A program made the translations under genes and the position numbers. The notes under the pieces were generated by a model that made no database searches, had not been told where the DNA came from, and saw only the letters and a program-made list of their open reading frames with translations. Positions 1 through 8,918 of a stretch of DNA of 45,537 nucleotides are shown in pieces (position 1 is the stretch's first letter; every line of letters begins with the position of its first letter). The stretch is from a bacterium (GTDB lineage Bacteria > Patescibacteriota > Minisyncoccia > UBA6257 > GWB1-50-10): assembly GCA_021815205.1 (NCBI GenBank), contig JAKAHD010000002.1, positions 1 through 45,537 on the forward strand. The letters run 5' to 3'.

Positions 1-130
1 GTCCTGCCTTCCCGTTCGACCTGCCGGTACCACAGGAACCGCACTTCTTTAGGATATTTCATATATTCATAGTGAACACTGTCACCCTTTGGTTTGTCGA
101 GTGTCACCTTCTGGTGTTAACTGTACATTT

Positions 131-152
131 GCTTCTGCGTGATCCGCTTCTA
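131..152. repeat. R2 element, right half only
   Basis: GCTTCTGCGTGATCCGCTTCTA directly upstream of a TATAAT promoter. Confidence 0.7.
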
Positions 153-193
153 TTGTATAATCAGGAAAAGGTCGTTTTTTTTCGAAATAGTAT

Positions 194-424
194 ATGCAGG
201 CATTTCTTCAGAGTAACTGGATAGTACTCTTACTCCTTATATGGACCTTGCCGTGGAAGGGGGTGGCACTATGGAAAGCGGCCCGCCTTTCCGAGAAGTG
301 GTGGTTCGTGATCTTGCTCGTCGTGAACACAATAGGGATTCTCGAGATACTCTATATTTTCGTCTTCTCGAAATACGCGGCGAAGCGATCGGTATCGGGA
401 ACCCAGGAACCTCAAATACAGTAG
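194..424 (+). CDS. Small two-TM membrane protein, DUF5652-like
   Basis: 76 aa ORF; two hydrophobic segments with PWKGVALWKAARLSEKWWF...NTIGILEILYIF, recalled as typical of the DUF5652 family; extended -10 (TGTATAAT, 154-161) upstream. Confidence 0.7.
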   Translation: MQAFLQSNWIVLLLLIWTLPWKGVALWKAARLSEKWWFVILLVVNTIGILEILYIFVFSKYAAKRSVSGTQEPQIQ

Positions 425-695
425 GATAGGTACAAGTTCGGTAGAAAAGCCGAGTAGCAAAAATCCAAAATCCAAAATTCGAATGTCTCTCCCTACGAGA
501 GATGTCTGTCCTTACGGGACATCTCCCGCAGGGATGACCGAAGGGACAGAGATACAAAACAATATCGAATGTCAAAAATTGGAATTTTTAAAACACGTGT
601 TTTGAATTTCTAAACATTTGATTATTAGTGCTTGTTTCGGATTTTCCTCTGGAGGAGGATCGTCCTTCGGAGGACGAATTTCGTGCTTCGGATTT

Positions 696-830
696 ATCCC
701 GTGAGAAGCAAGAAACCCCGTAGCGTGCCGCGAGGATGAACCCCCACACTCATTTCGTGTGGGGGGGGTGAATGCCTCGTCCCGCGGCGAACGCGGGGTT
801 TCCTACCCCCATGTGAGCTTCTCACGGGAT
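696..830. repeat. Composite nested-hairpin element R1, copy a
   Basis: 14-bp perfect outer arms ATCCCGTGAGAAGC/GCTTCTCACGGGAT, inner AAACCCCG/CGGGGTTT and CCCCCACAC/GTGTGGGGG. Confidence 0.93.
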
Positions 831-864
831 TTATGTTCTGAATCGCAGGTGGTAGAATCAGATT

Positions 865-1599
865 ATGAACGGTACCAGGATTCGCAATGTGTATAGTCCT
901 TCCTTAAGAACTCCTTTTAAATTGAGCCGTTCGAAAATTGAGCTCTACACGGAATGCAAACGGTGTTTTTATCTCGACCGTCGGCTCGGCGTGGGACGCC
1001 CGCCGGGATTTCCTTTCACGCTGAACTCCGCGGTCGATGCGCTCCTCAAAAAAGAATTTGATATCCATCGCGCGGCGGGCACCCCGCATCCTTTAATGAA
1101 AGCATACGGCGTGGACGCGGTGCCCTTCCCTCACGAGATGATGAACGAGTGGCGGGAAAACTTCAAAGGAATCCAATATTTGCACGAACCGACGAATTTC
1201 ATCGTGACGGGTGCCGTGGATGATATCTGGGTGAATCCGAAGCAAGAACTTATCGTCGTGGATTACAAAGCGACCTCGACTTCAGGCGAAATCACGCTTG
1301 ATGCCGAATACCGGCAATCCTATAAGCGCCAGATGGAAATCTACCAGTGGCTTCTAAGAAAGAGCGGATTCAAGGTTTGGGACACTGGGTACTTCGTGTA
1401 TGCGAACGGTGACAAGGACAAGGAGGCCTTCGATGGAAAACTGGAATTTAACGTAGTACTCCTCCCATATACGGGAAATGATACGTGGGTGGAGCCGACG
1501 CTCCACGAGATCAAGAAATGCCTCGAAGGGGAACTGCCTGCCGCAGATTCGGAGTGCGAGTATTGTGCGTACCGCGACGCGGCGGGGGAGTATGAATAG
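865..1599 (+). CDS. PD-(D/E)XK nuclease superfamily protein (RecB/Cas4-like)
   Basis: Motifs KLSRSKIELYTECKRCFYL, GAVDDIW, VVDYKAT and a C-terminal CEYCAYR cysteine pair. Confidence 0.85.
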   Translation: MNGTRIRNVYSPSLRTPFKLSRSKIELYTECKRCFYLDRRLGVGRPPGFPFTLNSAVDALLKKEFDIHRAAGTPHPLMKAYGVDAVPFPHEMMNEWRENFKGIQYLHEPTNFIVTGAVDDIWVNPKQELIVVDYKATSTSGEITLDAEYRQSYKRQMEIYQWLLRKSGFKVWDTGYFVYANGDKDKEAFDGKLEFNVVLLPYTGNDTWVEPTLHEIKKCLEGELPAADSECEYCAYRDAAGEYE

Positions 1600-1733
1600 G
1601 AAATGGAATACAGCGCGAGCAATAATTTTGCCCGCGCTGGAATTTATCCTCCACACCTATACATTGGTGTGGGGAATAAGTGTGCATCCGCCGAAGAGCT
1701 CGTCGCGTGCGGTGTATTAAAATTTGAAACGTA

Positions 1734-1771
1734 ACACCAAGTTATTTCGCCATGGCGAAATAACTTGGTGT
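1734..1771. repeat. 38-bp perfect zero-loop palindrome
   Basis: ACACCAAGTTATTTCGCCATGGCGAAATAACTTGGTGT equals its own reverse complement. Confidence 0.97.
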
Positions 1772-1828
1772 AAAAGGAGACAAACCCACGAATACCGCAT
1801 ATGGGCCGACATGCAGTATAATTAACAC

Positions 1829-3466
1829 ATGTTCGTAGATGAAATAAAGAACATTATTCGGGGCGATGTGCTCACGGATGAGACAACGCTCAACACCTAC
1901 TCGAGCGATTACTCAATCTTCAAGGTGAAGCCGCGGGTCGTGGTGTTCCCGAAGGATACGGTGGACGTCGAGAAACTCGTCGCGTATGCCGTAGAGAAAA
2001 AGAAAAACGGCGAGGACATCTCGCTCACGGGCCGCTCGGCGGGCACGGATATGTCGGGGGGGCCGTTGAACGACTCGGTGATCGTCGAGTTCGTAAAGTA
2101 TTTCAATCATGTGCGGGAGATAGGGGAGGATTACGCCGTTGTTGAACCCGGCGTCTACTTCCGTGATTTCGAAAAAGAACTCGATAAAAAAGGACTGCTC
2201 TACCCGCCGTACCCCGCCTCGAAGGATCTTTGTGCGCTCGGGGGTATGGTGAATAATAACTCGGGCGGGGAAAAAACTTTGGAATATGGAAAAACGGAGC
2301 AGTATCTCGAGGAGGTGCATATCGTGCTCGCGGACGGGAAGGAGCATATAGTAAGGCCGCTCTCCAGTGGTGCTCTGGAGATAAAGCTCAAGGAACAGGG
2401 TTTTGAGGGGGATATATATAGGAAACTCTATAAACTTATCGAGGATAACTACGATGCGATTCAAGCGGCAAAGCCGAAGGTATCGAAGAACTCTGCCGGG
2501 TATTTTTTATGGAACGTATGGGATAGGAAGACGTTTGATATTACGAAGGTGATCGTGGGTTCGCAGGGAACACTCGGGCTTCTTACCGCGGCGAAGCTCC
2601 GCCTTGTGAAGAAGAAAAAACACTCCGCGCTTGCGGTGATTTTTTCAAAAGATTTGAAGTCGGTGCCCGATCTCGTGGACGATCTTCTGAAGTTCCATCC
2701 GGAAAGCATGGAATCATACGATGATAAGACGTTGAAGCTCGCAATAAAATTCCTTCCTTCGCTCCTCAAGCTTATGAAAGGAGGGATAGTGAAACTTTTT
2801 TTCCAATTTATTCCGGAATTCCTTATGGTGATGAAGGGCGGCATGCCGCAGATGGTACTTCTTATATCCTTTACGTCGGACAATAAGGAGGAGCTCCGCA
2901 AGGATATGGAGGAAGTACGTATGGTTGCAAAGAAATATCCTGTTCGGGCGCGCATCATAAAAACGGAAGAAGGCGCGCAGAAGTACTGGGTGATCCGAAG
3001 GCAGAGCTTCGCGCTCCTCCATAGCCATGTGAGGGGCATGTATGCCGCGCCCTTCATTGACGACATCATTGTTGATCCGAAGTACATGCCGGAGCTCCTC
3101 CCGCAGGTAAACGCGATATTAGACAGACACAAGGACAAGTTAATCTACACGATCGCGGGGCACCCGGGAAACGGGAACTTCCATATTATTCCGCTCGTGC
3201 ATTTGGACGACGAGGAGACGCGGAAAATTATTCCCCAGGTGACGGAAGAGGTCTATAAGCTTGTCTTCAAATACGGCGGCTCCATCACCGCGGAGCATAA
3301 CGACGGATTGATCCGCACGCCGTATCTCGAGGAGATGTACGGCCCGAAGATCGCGGAACTTTTCAAGGAGGTGAAAAACATCTTTGATCCCCTGGGTGTT
3401 TTCAACCCGCGGAAGAAAGTGGGAGCCACGCTCGAATATGCGGAGGAACATATGAGGTGGAGGTAG
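1829..3466 (+). CDS. FAD-binding oxidase/dehydrogenase (GlcD / D-lactate dehydrogenase-like)
   Basis: FAD_binding_4-like N-terminus (RPRVVVFPKDTVDVEKLV, GRSAGTDMSGGPL, GGMVNNNSGGEKTLEYGKT, GSQGTLGLLT) and C-terminal HPGNGNFHIIPLV ... FDPLGVFNPRKK. Confidence 0.9.
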   Translation: MFVDEIKNIIRGDVLTDETTLNTYSSDYSIFKVKPRVVVFPKDTVDVEKLVAYAVEKKKNGEDISLTGRSAGTDMSGGPLNDSVIVEFVKYFNHVREIGEDYAVVEPGVYFRDFEKELDKKGLLYPPYPASKDLCALGGMVNNNSGGEKTLEYGKTEQYLEEVHIVLADGKEHIVRPLSSGALEIKLKEQGFEGDIYRKLYKLIEDNYDAIQAAKPKVSKNSAGYFLWNVWDRKTFDITKVIVGSQGTLGLLTAAKLRLVKKKKHSALAVIFSKDLKSVPDLVDDLLKFHPESMESYDDKTLKLAIKFLPSLLKLMKGGIVKLFFQFIPEFLMVMKGGMPQMVLLISFTSDNKEELRKDMEEVRMVAKKYPVRARIIKTEEGAQKYWVIRRQSFALLHSHVRGMYAAPFIDDIIVDPKYMPELLPQVNAILDRHKDKLIYTIAGHPGNGNFHIIPLVHLDDEETRKIIPQVTEEVYKLVFKYGGSITAEHNDGLIRTPYLEEMYGPKIAELFKEVKNIFDPLGVFNPRKKVGATLEYAEEHMRWR

Positions 3467-3532
3467 GCGCAGCATATAGGGAATAGTATATAATATCTAG
3501 AGACAAGAATCAGGAATAAGGAATTAGGAATT

Positions 3533-5287
3533 ATGGATACCGAAAAACGAATATGCCAAAACTGCAAACAGGAATTTGTCATCGAACCCGATGATTTTTC
3601 ATTCTATGAGAAAATAAGGGTTCCGCCGCCCACGTGGTGCCCGGAGTGCAGGATGAAGCGGCGGATGGTCTTCAGAAATGAGCGGAAGCTCTTCCACACT
3701 AAAGACGGAATAACAGGCAACTCAATCCTCGCACTTTACCCGCCCGAATCCGGCTACATTATTTATGACGATACGTATTGGTGGGATACAAGTAAATGGG
3801 ATCCGATTTCTTACGGTGTTGATTTTGACGAGAACAGGCCGTTCTTACTTCAATTATTTGAGCTTAATAAACGTGTTCCTAAATATCGCCGTGCCGCTAT
3901 CAATATGGTAAATAGCGAATACTCCGCGAATGCCGCCGATCTCAAGAACTGCTATCTTTTGTTCAATTCGAACTATTCGGAGGACTGTGCTTATGGAAAT
4001 GGCATTGATTACAGCCGCAATTGCTATGATAACTCTCATATTCAAAAATCAGAAAAATGCTATGGTTCTTTTTGGCTCACCGCGTGTTACGAAAGTCATT
4101 TTTCTTCTCAGTGCGAAAATTGCATTTCCGTATGGTTTTCAAAAAATTGCCGCGGTTGCAATAACTGCTTCGGTTGTGTGAATTTAAGAAACAAAAACTA
4201 TTGTTTCTTTAATGAACAGCTTCACAAAGAAGAATACGAACGCAGATTTGCAGAACTTCATCTTGATACGTGGAGCGGTCTCGCGGTCGCGCAAAAAAAA
4301 GCCGACGCCTTTTGGCTTCAGTTCCCCATTAAATATCTGCAAGGCATTCAGAACGCGAACGTGAGTGGTGATTTTATCTCCCACTCAAAGAATGTTTACC
4401 GAGGTTATCTAATCCGTGAATGTGAAGATGTTCGCTATATCCAGTATTCACAAGTTCCCTCAAGTCGTGACTGTATGGACGGAACACTCATCGGCAATCA
4501 TTCGGAGTTGTTGTACGAGACTTCAGTGTGTGGGTGGGGTGGCAGTAATCTGAAGTTTTGTTGGGAGTGTTGGGATGACGTTCGCGATCTGGAATATTGT
4601 ATTTTCTGCGGGCACGGCGCTTCCAATCTTTTCGGCTGTGCTGGTGTTTTGAAACATCAGTACTGCATTTTAAATAAACAATACAGTAAAAATGATTATG
4701 AGTTTCTGAAAAAAAGAATCATCGAGCATATGGATAAACTGCCGTATGTTGATAGAAAAGGAAGGGTGTATAAATACGGAGAATTTTTTCCGCCGGAGTT
4801 CAGCGCATTTGCTTACAACCAGACAATCGCATCGGAGCATTTTCCGCCCACACAGGAAGAGGCCGAAAAGTTGGGAATCCGCTTACAAGAACCAAACCCG
4901 ACTGAATATGAAACGACCATACACGCAAGCGACCTTCCCGATTCAATCAAAGATGCAGCGGATTCGATACTCAAGGAAGTAGTTCGGTGTGAAACGTGTA
5001 AACGTGCTTATCGGATAATTCCAGTCGAGCTGCACTTCTTGCGCCAGATGAATTTGCCTCTTCCTCGGCACTGTATCGACTGCCGTCATTTAGCACGGGT
5101 AAGCAAGCGCAATAAGGCAGTATTTTATGAGCGGCAGTGCTCCTGTGATTATAAGGTCTATAAAAATACTGGTGGTCATATGCACCACCCAACGGGTCGC
5201 TGTTTGAATAGGTTTATTACTAGCTACGCCCCCGACCGACCGGAGATCGTGTACTGCGAACAATGCTACCAGACGGAGGTAGTGTAA
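3533..5287 (+). CDS. Cys-rich protein with N- and C-terminal zinc ribbons (uncharacterised CPR-type family), copy 1
   Basis: N-term CQNCKQEFVIEPDD...CPECRMKRRM; internal repeated C/N/S motifs; C-term CETCKRAYRI...CIDCRHLAR...EIVYCEQCYQTEVV; paralogous to 34335-36113. Confidence 0.85.
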   Translation: MDTEKRICQNCKQEFVIEPDDFSFYEKIRVPPPTWCPECRMKRRMVFRNERKLFHTKDGITGNSILALYPPESGYIIYDDTYWWDTSKWDPISYGVDFDENRPFLLQLFELNKRVPKYRRAAINMVNSEYSANAADLKNCYLLFNSNYSEDCAYGNGIDYSRNCYDNSHIQKSEKCYGSFWLTACYESHFSSQCENCISVWFSKNCRGCNNCFGCVNLRNKNYCFFNEQLHKEEYERRFAELHLDTWSGLAVAQKKADAFWLQFPIKYLQGIQNANVSGDFISHSKNVYRGYLIRECEDVRYIQYSQVPSSRDCMDGTLIGNHSELLYETSVCGWGGSNLKFCWECWDDVRDLEYCIFCGHGASNLFGCAGVLKHQYCILNKQYSKNDYEFLKKRIIEHMDKLPYVDRKGRVYKYGEFFPPEFSAFAYNQTIASEHFPPTQEEAEKLGIRLQEPNPTEYETTIHASDLPDSIKDAADSILKEVVRCETCKRAYRIIPVELHFLRQMNLPLPRHCIDCRHLARVSKRNKAVFYERQCSCDYKVYKNTGGHMHHPTGRCLNRFITSYAPDRPEIVYCEQCYQTEVV

Positions 5288-5316
5288 CAGGTACTATGAG
5301 GCCTCATAGTACCTGT
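5287..5316. repeat. Palindrome family P, copy P2 (30 bp perfect)
   Basis: ACAGGTACTATGAGGCCTCATAGTACCTGT; starts at the last base of the 3533-5287 stop codon. Confidence 0.97.
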
Positions 5317-5475
5317 CTTCTCATATTAGTCCTGTGTTTTAATCCGTCTTATAAGATGGTTGTTCAAGATTGGTAAACCTTGTCCATTAAGATTATTAGT
5401 TTGCCAATCTTAAATTACGGATACGTGTATTATCCGTGTTCTGTGGTAATCTGTATCAATTGTGAGATATTTGGT

Positions 5476-6729
5476 ATGGACTACTTTGAGATCATAAAGA
5501 AAGATCAGGAGACCAACGCGAGGGCTGGAATTTTACGCACCCCGCACGGAGAGGTGCGGACGCCTTCCTATGTCGTCGTGGGGACTGATGCGGCGGTCAG
5601 GTGCGTGCCGCCCGAGGAACTTCCGCGCACGAAGACGCAGCTCATTATCGCGAACACCTACCATTTATGGCGGACGTTCGGGCTAAACCCACGGCCCGCA
5701 GAGCGGGCTGGGTCGCCCGAACATTTTCCGAGGGAAAATGTTTTAGGGAAAAACTTGGAAACGTTCGAGGGATTGCACGAGCGGATGAAGTGGAACGGCC
5801 CCCTCATGACTGACAGCGGGGGATTTCAGGTATTCAGTTTCGGATTCGGAAGAGCGCACGGTCTTGGGAAAATGATGCCGCGATCATCCGAAAGTGGCGC
5901 GCGGAGTTTCAAGATGGGAGAAAATCTCGTGCGGGTGACGGAAGACGGCGCGTATTTTACTGACGGGGGAGAAGAGCTGTATCTTGACGCCGAGACCTCG
6001 ATCCGTATTCAGGAGAAACTCGGCGCGGATATTATCGTGGCGTTCGATGAACCCACTTCTCCTTTACACGATCATACGTATACAAAAGAATCGCTCGTGC
6101 GGACGCATGCGTGGGCCCTCAAGTCCTTGAAGGCGAGGACGCGCAAAGACCAGATGATGTACGGGGTGGTGCAGGGCGGCGCGTTCGAGGACCTGCGGAA
6201 AGAGAGCGCGGAGTTTATCGGGAAGCAGGCGTTCGAAGGATTTGCAATCGGCGGATCGTACGGCGAATCAATGGGTGCGCCGCGGGAGCAGATGCTTTCC
6301 GTCTTGAAGTGGAGCGTGCCGTATCTCCCGGAAGGAAAGCCCCGCCATCTTTTGGGGATCGGGCGCATCGAGGATGTGTTCGATGCGGTCGAGCTCGGAA
6401 TGGATACCTTCGACTGTGTGATTCCGACGCGGGAGGCGCGCCACGGCTCGATATGGAGCGCGTTGGGGAGGTTCGACATGCGGAAGGGAATGTTTGAGAA
6501 AAGCGATGCGCCGCTCGAAGAGGGGTGCGGTTGCATTGCGTGCGCCGAGAAAAAAATCACCCGCGGCGAGCTCCGCAAGCTTTTTAAATCGAAGGATAGG
6601 GAAGCCGGTCATCTTGCAACGCTCCATAATATCTATTTTTTCAACAATCTTTTGGAAAAGATAAGAACCTCGATTCTCGAGGGGAGGTTTTCGGAGTTTA
6701 AAGAAGAATTCCTTCGGAATTTACGATAG
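5476..6729 (+). CDS. tgt: Queuine/archaeosine tRNA-guanine transglycosylase
   Basis: IANTYHLW, LMTDSGGFQVFSFG, GVVQGGAFEDLRKESAEFI, FAIGGSYGE, GCGCIACAEKKITRGELRKLF...LHNIYFFNNLLEKIR; ORF track start 5380 moved to ATG 5476. Confidence 0.95.
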   Translation: MDYFEIIKKDQETNARAGILRTPHGEVRTPSYVVVGTDAAVRCVPPEELPRTKTQLIIANTYHLWRTFGLNPRPAERAGSPEHFPRENVLGKNLETFEGLHERMKWNGPLMTDSGGFQVFSFGFGRAHGLGKMMPRSSESGARSFKMGENLVRVTEDGAYFTDGGEELYLDAETSIRIQEKLGADIIVAFDEPTSPLHDHTYTKESLVRTHAWALKSLKARTRKDQMMYGVVQGGAFEDLRKESAEFIGKQAFEGFAIGGSYGESMGAPREQMLSVLKWSVPYLPEGKPRHLLGIGRIEDVFDAVELGMDTFDCVIPTREARHGSIWSALGRFDMRKGMFEKSDAPLEEGCGCIACAEKKITRGELRKLFKSKDREAGHLATLHNIYFFNNLLEKIRTSILEGRFSEFKEEFLRNLR

Positions 6730-6814
6730 AAGCGGATTACGCAGAATGAAACGCAAATTAACGCAGATAAGTGTTCTGCGTTATTCGGTGCAGCTTCTGC
6801 GTTTTCTACTTCTA
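6727..6814. repeat. R2 element (TAGAAGC...GCTTCTGCGTT...CTTCTA), starts on the tgt stop codon
   Basis: TAGAAGCGGATTACGCAGAATG...TTCTGCG...GCTTCTGCGTTTTCTACTTCTA. Confidence 0.85.
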
Positions 6815-6889
6815 ACGCAAAAGTGATTGACACGGCATCCGATTCCTTGTATGGTATTTTCATCTTTAACAATTTAATGGAGGTTCTTT

Positions 6890-7393
6890 ATGGAAAGGCA
6901 AGTAAGAGAACATCTTCTCGCTGTAGCGAACCGCACCTTTATGTCCGTTATGGAGGTGTTGCGTCTAAACAAAATATACGCACCCCTACTTACCGGAAGA
7001 GAGGGAGTATGTTATGCGGTTCTGAATCTTAATACCGGCCAGATGGAATTCGCGGAAGCGATAGGAGTGCGAATCGCTCCGGAAAAGGAGAAGAAATATC
7101 TCACTCTTGCGCAGGAAAAGGCATACAGACTTTTCCGAAACATCAAAAAGGGACACCTCACCAGCCTGGAGAGTGTCAATAAAGAATGCAACATGTGGGG
7201 GGGCGCGGTGAAAGGAGAGAAGTATATTCACTCGGTCTCCGGCCTGCCGGATGTTTGTGTATCAGGACTCCTTGATTCGGTCATGGCAATATCTATTGCG
7301 GCGGCAGTGCAAGATGTCGGCGGGCGCATAGCAGGAATAGAGGTAGTAATAAGAGATAGCCATCTTAGGTTACAGTACACCTTGCCTCAGTAA
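6890..7393 (+). CDS. Hypothetical protein
   Basis: 167 aa ORF, possible promoter TTGACA-17-TATGGT upstream (about 6827-6856), terminator-like hairpin downstream; no family recognised with confidence. Confidence 0.65.
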   Translation: MERQVREHLLAVANRTFMSVMEVLRLNKIYAPLLTGREGVCYAVLNLNTGQMEFAEAIGVRIAPEKEKKYLTLAQEKAYRLFRNIKKGHLTSLESVNKECNMWGGAVKGEKYIHSVSGLPDVCVSGLLDSVMAISIAAAVQDVGGRIAGIEVVIRDSHLRLQYTLPQ

Positions 7394-7405
7394 GTTTTTT
7401 CGACG

Positions 7406-7441
7406 GAACCCGACATTCAAATGTTCGGGTTCTTATATTTT
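7406..7441 (+). terminator. Intrinsic terminator-like hairpin
   Basis: GAACCCGACATTCAAATGTTCGGGTTC followed by TTATATTTT. Confidence 0.7.
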
Positions 7442-7458
7442 ATGAACAAATTCCATAA

Positions 7459-7589
7459 ATCCCGTTAGAAGCTCACACGGAGTAGTAAACCCCGCGTTCG
7501 CCACGGGACAAGGCATTCACCCCCACACTAAATGAGTGTGGGGGTTCATCCCCGTAGCAAGCCACGGGGTTTTCTGCTTCTAACGGGAT
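7459..7589. repeat. Composite nested-hairpin element R1, copy b (core inverted relative to copy a)
   Basis: Outer arms ATCCCGTTAGAAGC/GCTTCTAACGGGAT; core is largely the reverse complement of copy a. Confidence 0.93.
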
Positions 7590-7783
7590 AAAGGCAGATA
7601 ACGCTGAAGCGTACGCAGAAAAAGGCAGAACGTATCCGCATGCATCTGCATCTATCTCTGCGCCCGCCCGACCGAATGACGGTCATTCGGGCAGGTCATC
7701 CGCTTCTCTATTTAAGAGATTCTTCTTTCCCCCTACGGGGGATCAGAATGACAACTCAATAGAGGAGGATTAGAATAAGAGCG

Positions 7784-8827
7784 ATGAAATACGTCGTACT
7801 TATGCTTGTGATTGCCGGCATTGCGCTTATAGGCGGGTTCGCGCTCACACAGGAACGATCACAGATGATTGTTCCGAATGTCGCGACCTCTTCCCAAGAG
7901 ACCGCCTCGCTTTCTTCATCGGTTAACGTGCAGGAAGCAACATCGAGCGCGACATTTTCAATCCCGGCGGCGACATCTTCGGTTACTTCGACTGCACCTG
8001 CGCCGCCCGCAACGTCTCCCGCGACGACAACTCAAGAAACAAACATGGTATTGAGCGATGCCGTGCGTTTCTCCGATATCGCGCCCTCGCAGGGAGAAAC
8101 GGTGCGGATGGATATTCCCAGAAACTTCAGAAATGTCACAGTGACGTTCGATGGAAAAAACATGCCGGTATTTGCCTTCGAAGGAGAACAGCACGCCCTC
8201 CTTCCTATAAAAGCGCAGGAGACCGAAGGCGCGCATACGGTAACCGTCGCGGCGGCGGGAGAGAAGAATTATTTAAAAACGATTACGGTGCGGAATGGAA
8301 ACTTTCCGGTTGTCGCCTTAGGCATCCCGCCGAAGCTCGGCGTGACGCCCGCGGAGCTCGTGCAGGGGCTCGAGAAAGAGAATGCAAATATTAACGCGCG
8401 TGTCGCCAAGGTAACGCCGCAACTGTATTTCACGAAAGGATTTGGACTGCCGCTCGCAGATAACACGAAAATCGGATCGCGGTACGGTGAGATACGGAAA
8501 ACGGGAGATCAGGTAATCTACCACATGGGCGTGGATTTTGAGGGTAAGGAGGGGGATAGCATCGCCGCGATGAATGACGGCGTCGTGCGGGAGGCGCAGC
8601 ACACCCAGCTCTATGGGAATATCGTGATTATCGATCACGGCGAGGGGATCTATACGATGTACCTCCACCTCAAAACCATTCTTACTTCGGTCGGCGCGCG
8701 TGTCCGCAAGGGACAGGTAATCGGCGTGATGGGTGAGACGGGGTATGCGACAGGCCCGCATCTCCATCTTTCGGTGAAGGTGAACGGAGTCTCCATTGAT
8801 CCACTCAGGTTTATTAAAGAATTCTAG
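7784..8827 (+). CDS. M23 (LytM-like) peptidoglycan endopeptidase with N-terminal signal/anchor
   Basis: GSRYGEIRKTG...HMGVDFEGKEGDSIAAMNDGVV...GNIVIIDHGEGIYTMYLHL...GETGYATGPHLHLSV; Ser/Thr/Ala-rich linker after the N-terminal TM. Confidence 0.95.
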   Translation: MKYVVLMLVIAGIALIGGFALTQERSQMIVPNVATSSQETASLSSSVNVQEATSSATFSIPAATSSVTSTAPAPPATSPATTTQETNMVLSDAVRFSDIAPSQGETVRMDIPRNFRNVTVTFDGKNMPVFAFEGEQHALLPIKAQETEGAHTVTVAAAGEKNYLKTITVRNGNFPVVALGIPPKLGVTPAELVQGLEKENANINARVAKVTPQLYFTKGFGLPLADNTKIGSRYGEIRKTGDQVIYHMGVDFEGKEGDSIAAMNDGVVREAQHTQLYGNIVIIDHGEGIYTMYLHLKTILTSVGARVRKGQVIGVMGETGYATGPHLHLSVKVNGVSIDPLRFIKEF

Positions 8828-8918
8828 TTTGAGAAATTGCCGCTGATTGGCAAGCTGATCTCCGCTTATGTCGTATCAGCGTACATCAGCCATACATCAG
8901 TGGGAATCAGCCGCAAAT

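Noticed and set aside
237-575. Antisense and out-of-frame ORFs overlapping well-supported CDS throughout the ORF track
   Set aside because: Overlap genes with recognisable families and show low-complexity, Arg/Ser-rich translations typical of shadow ORFs.
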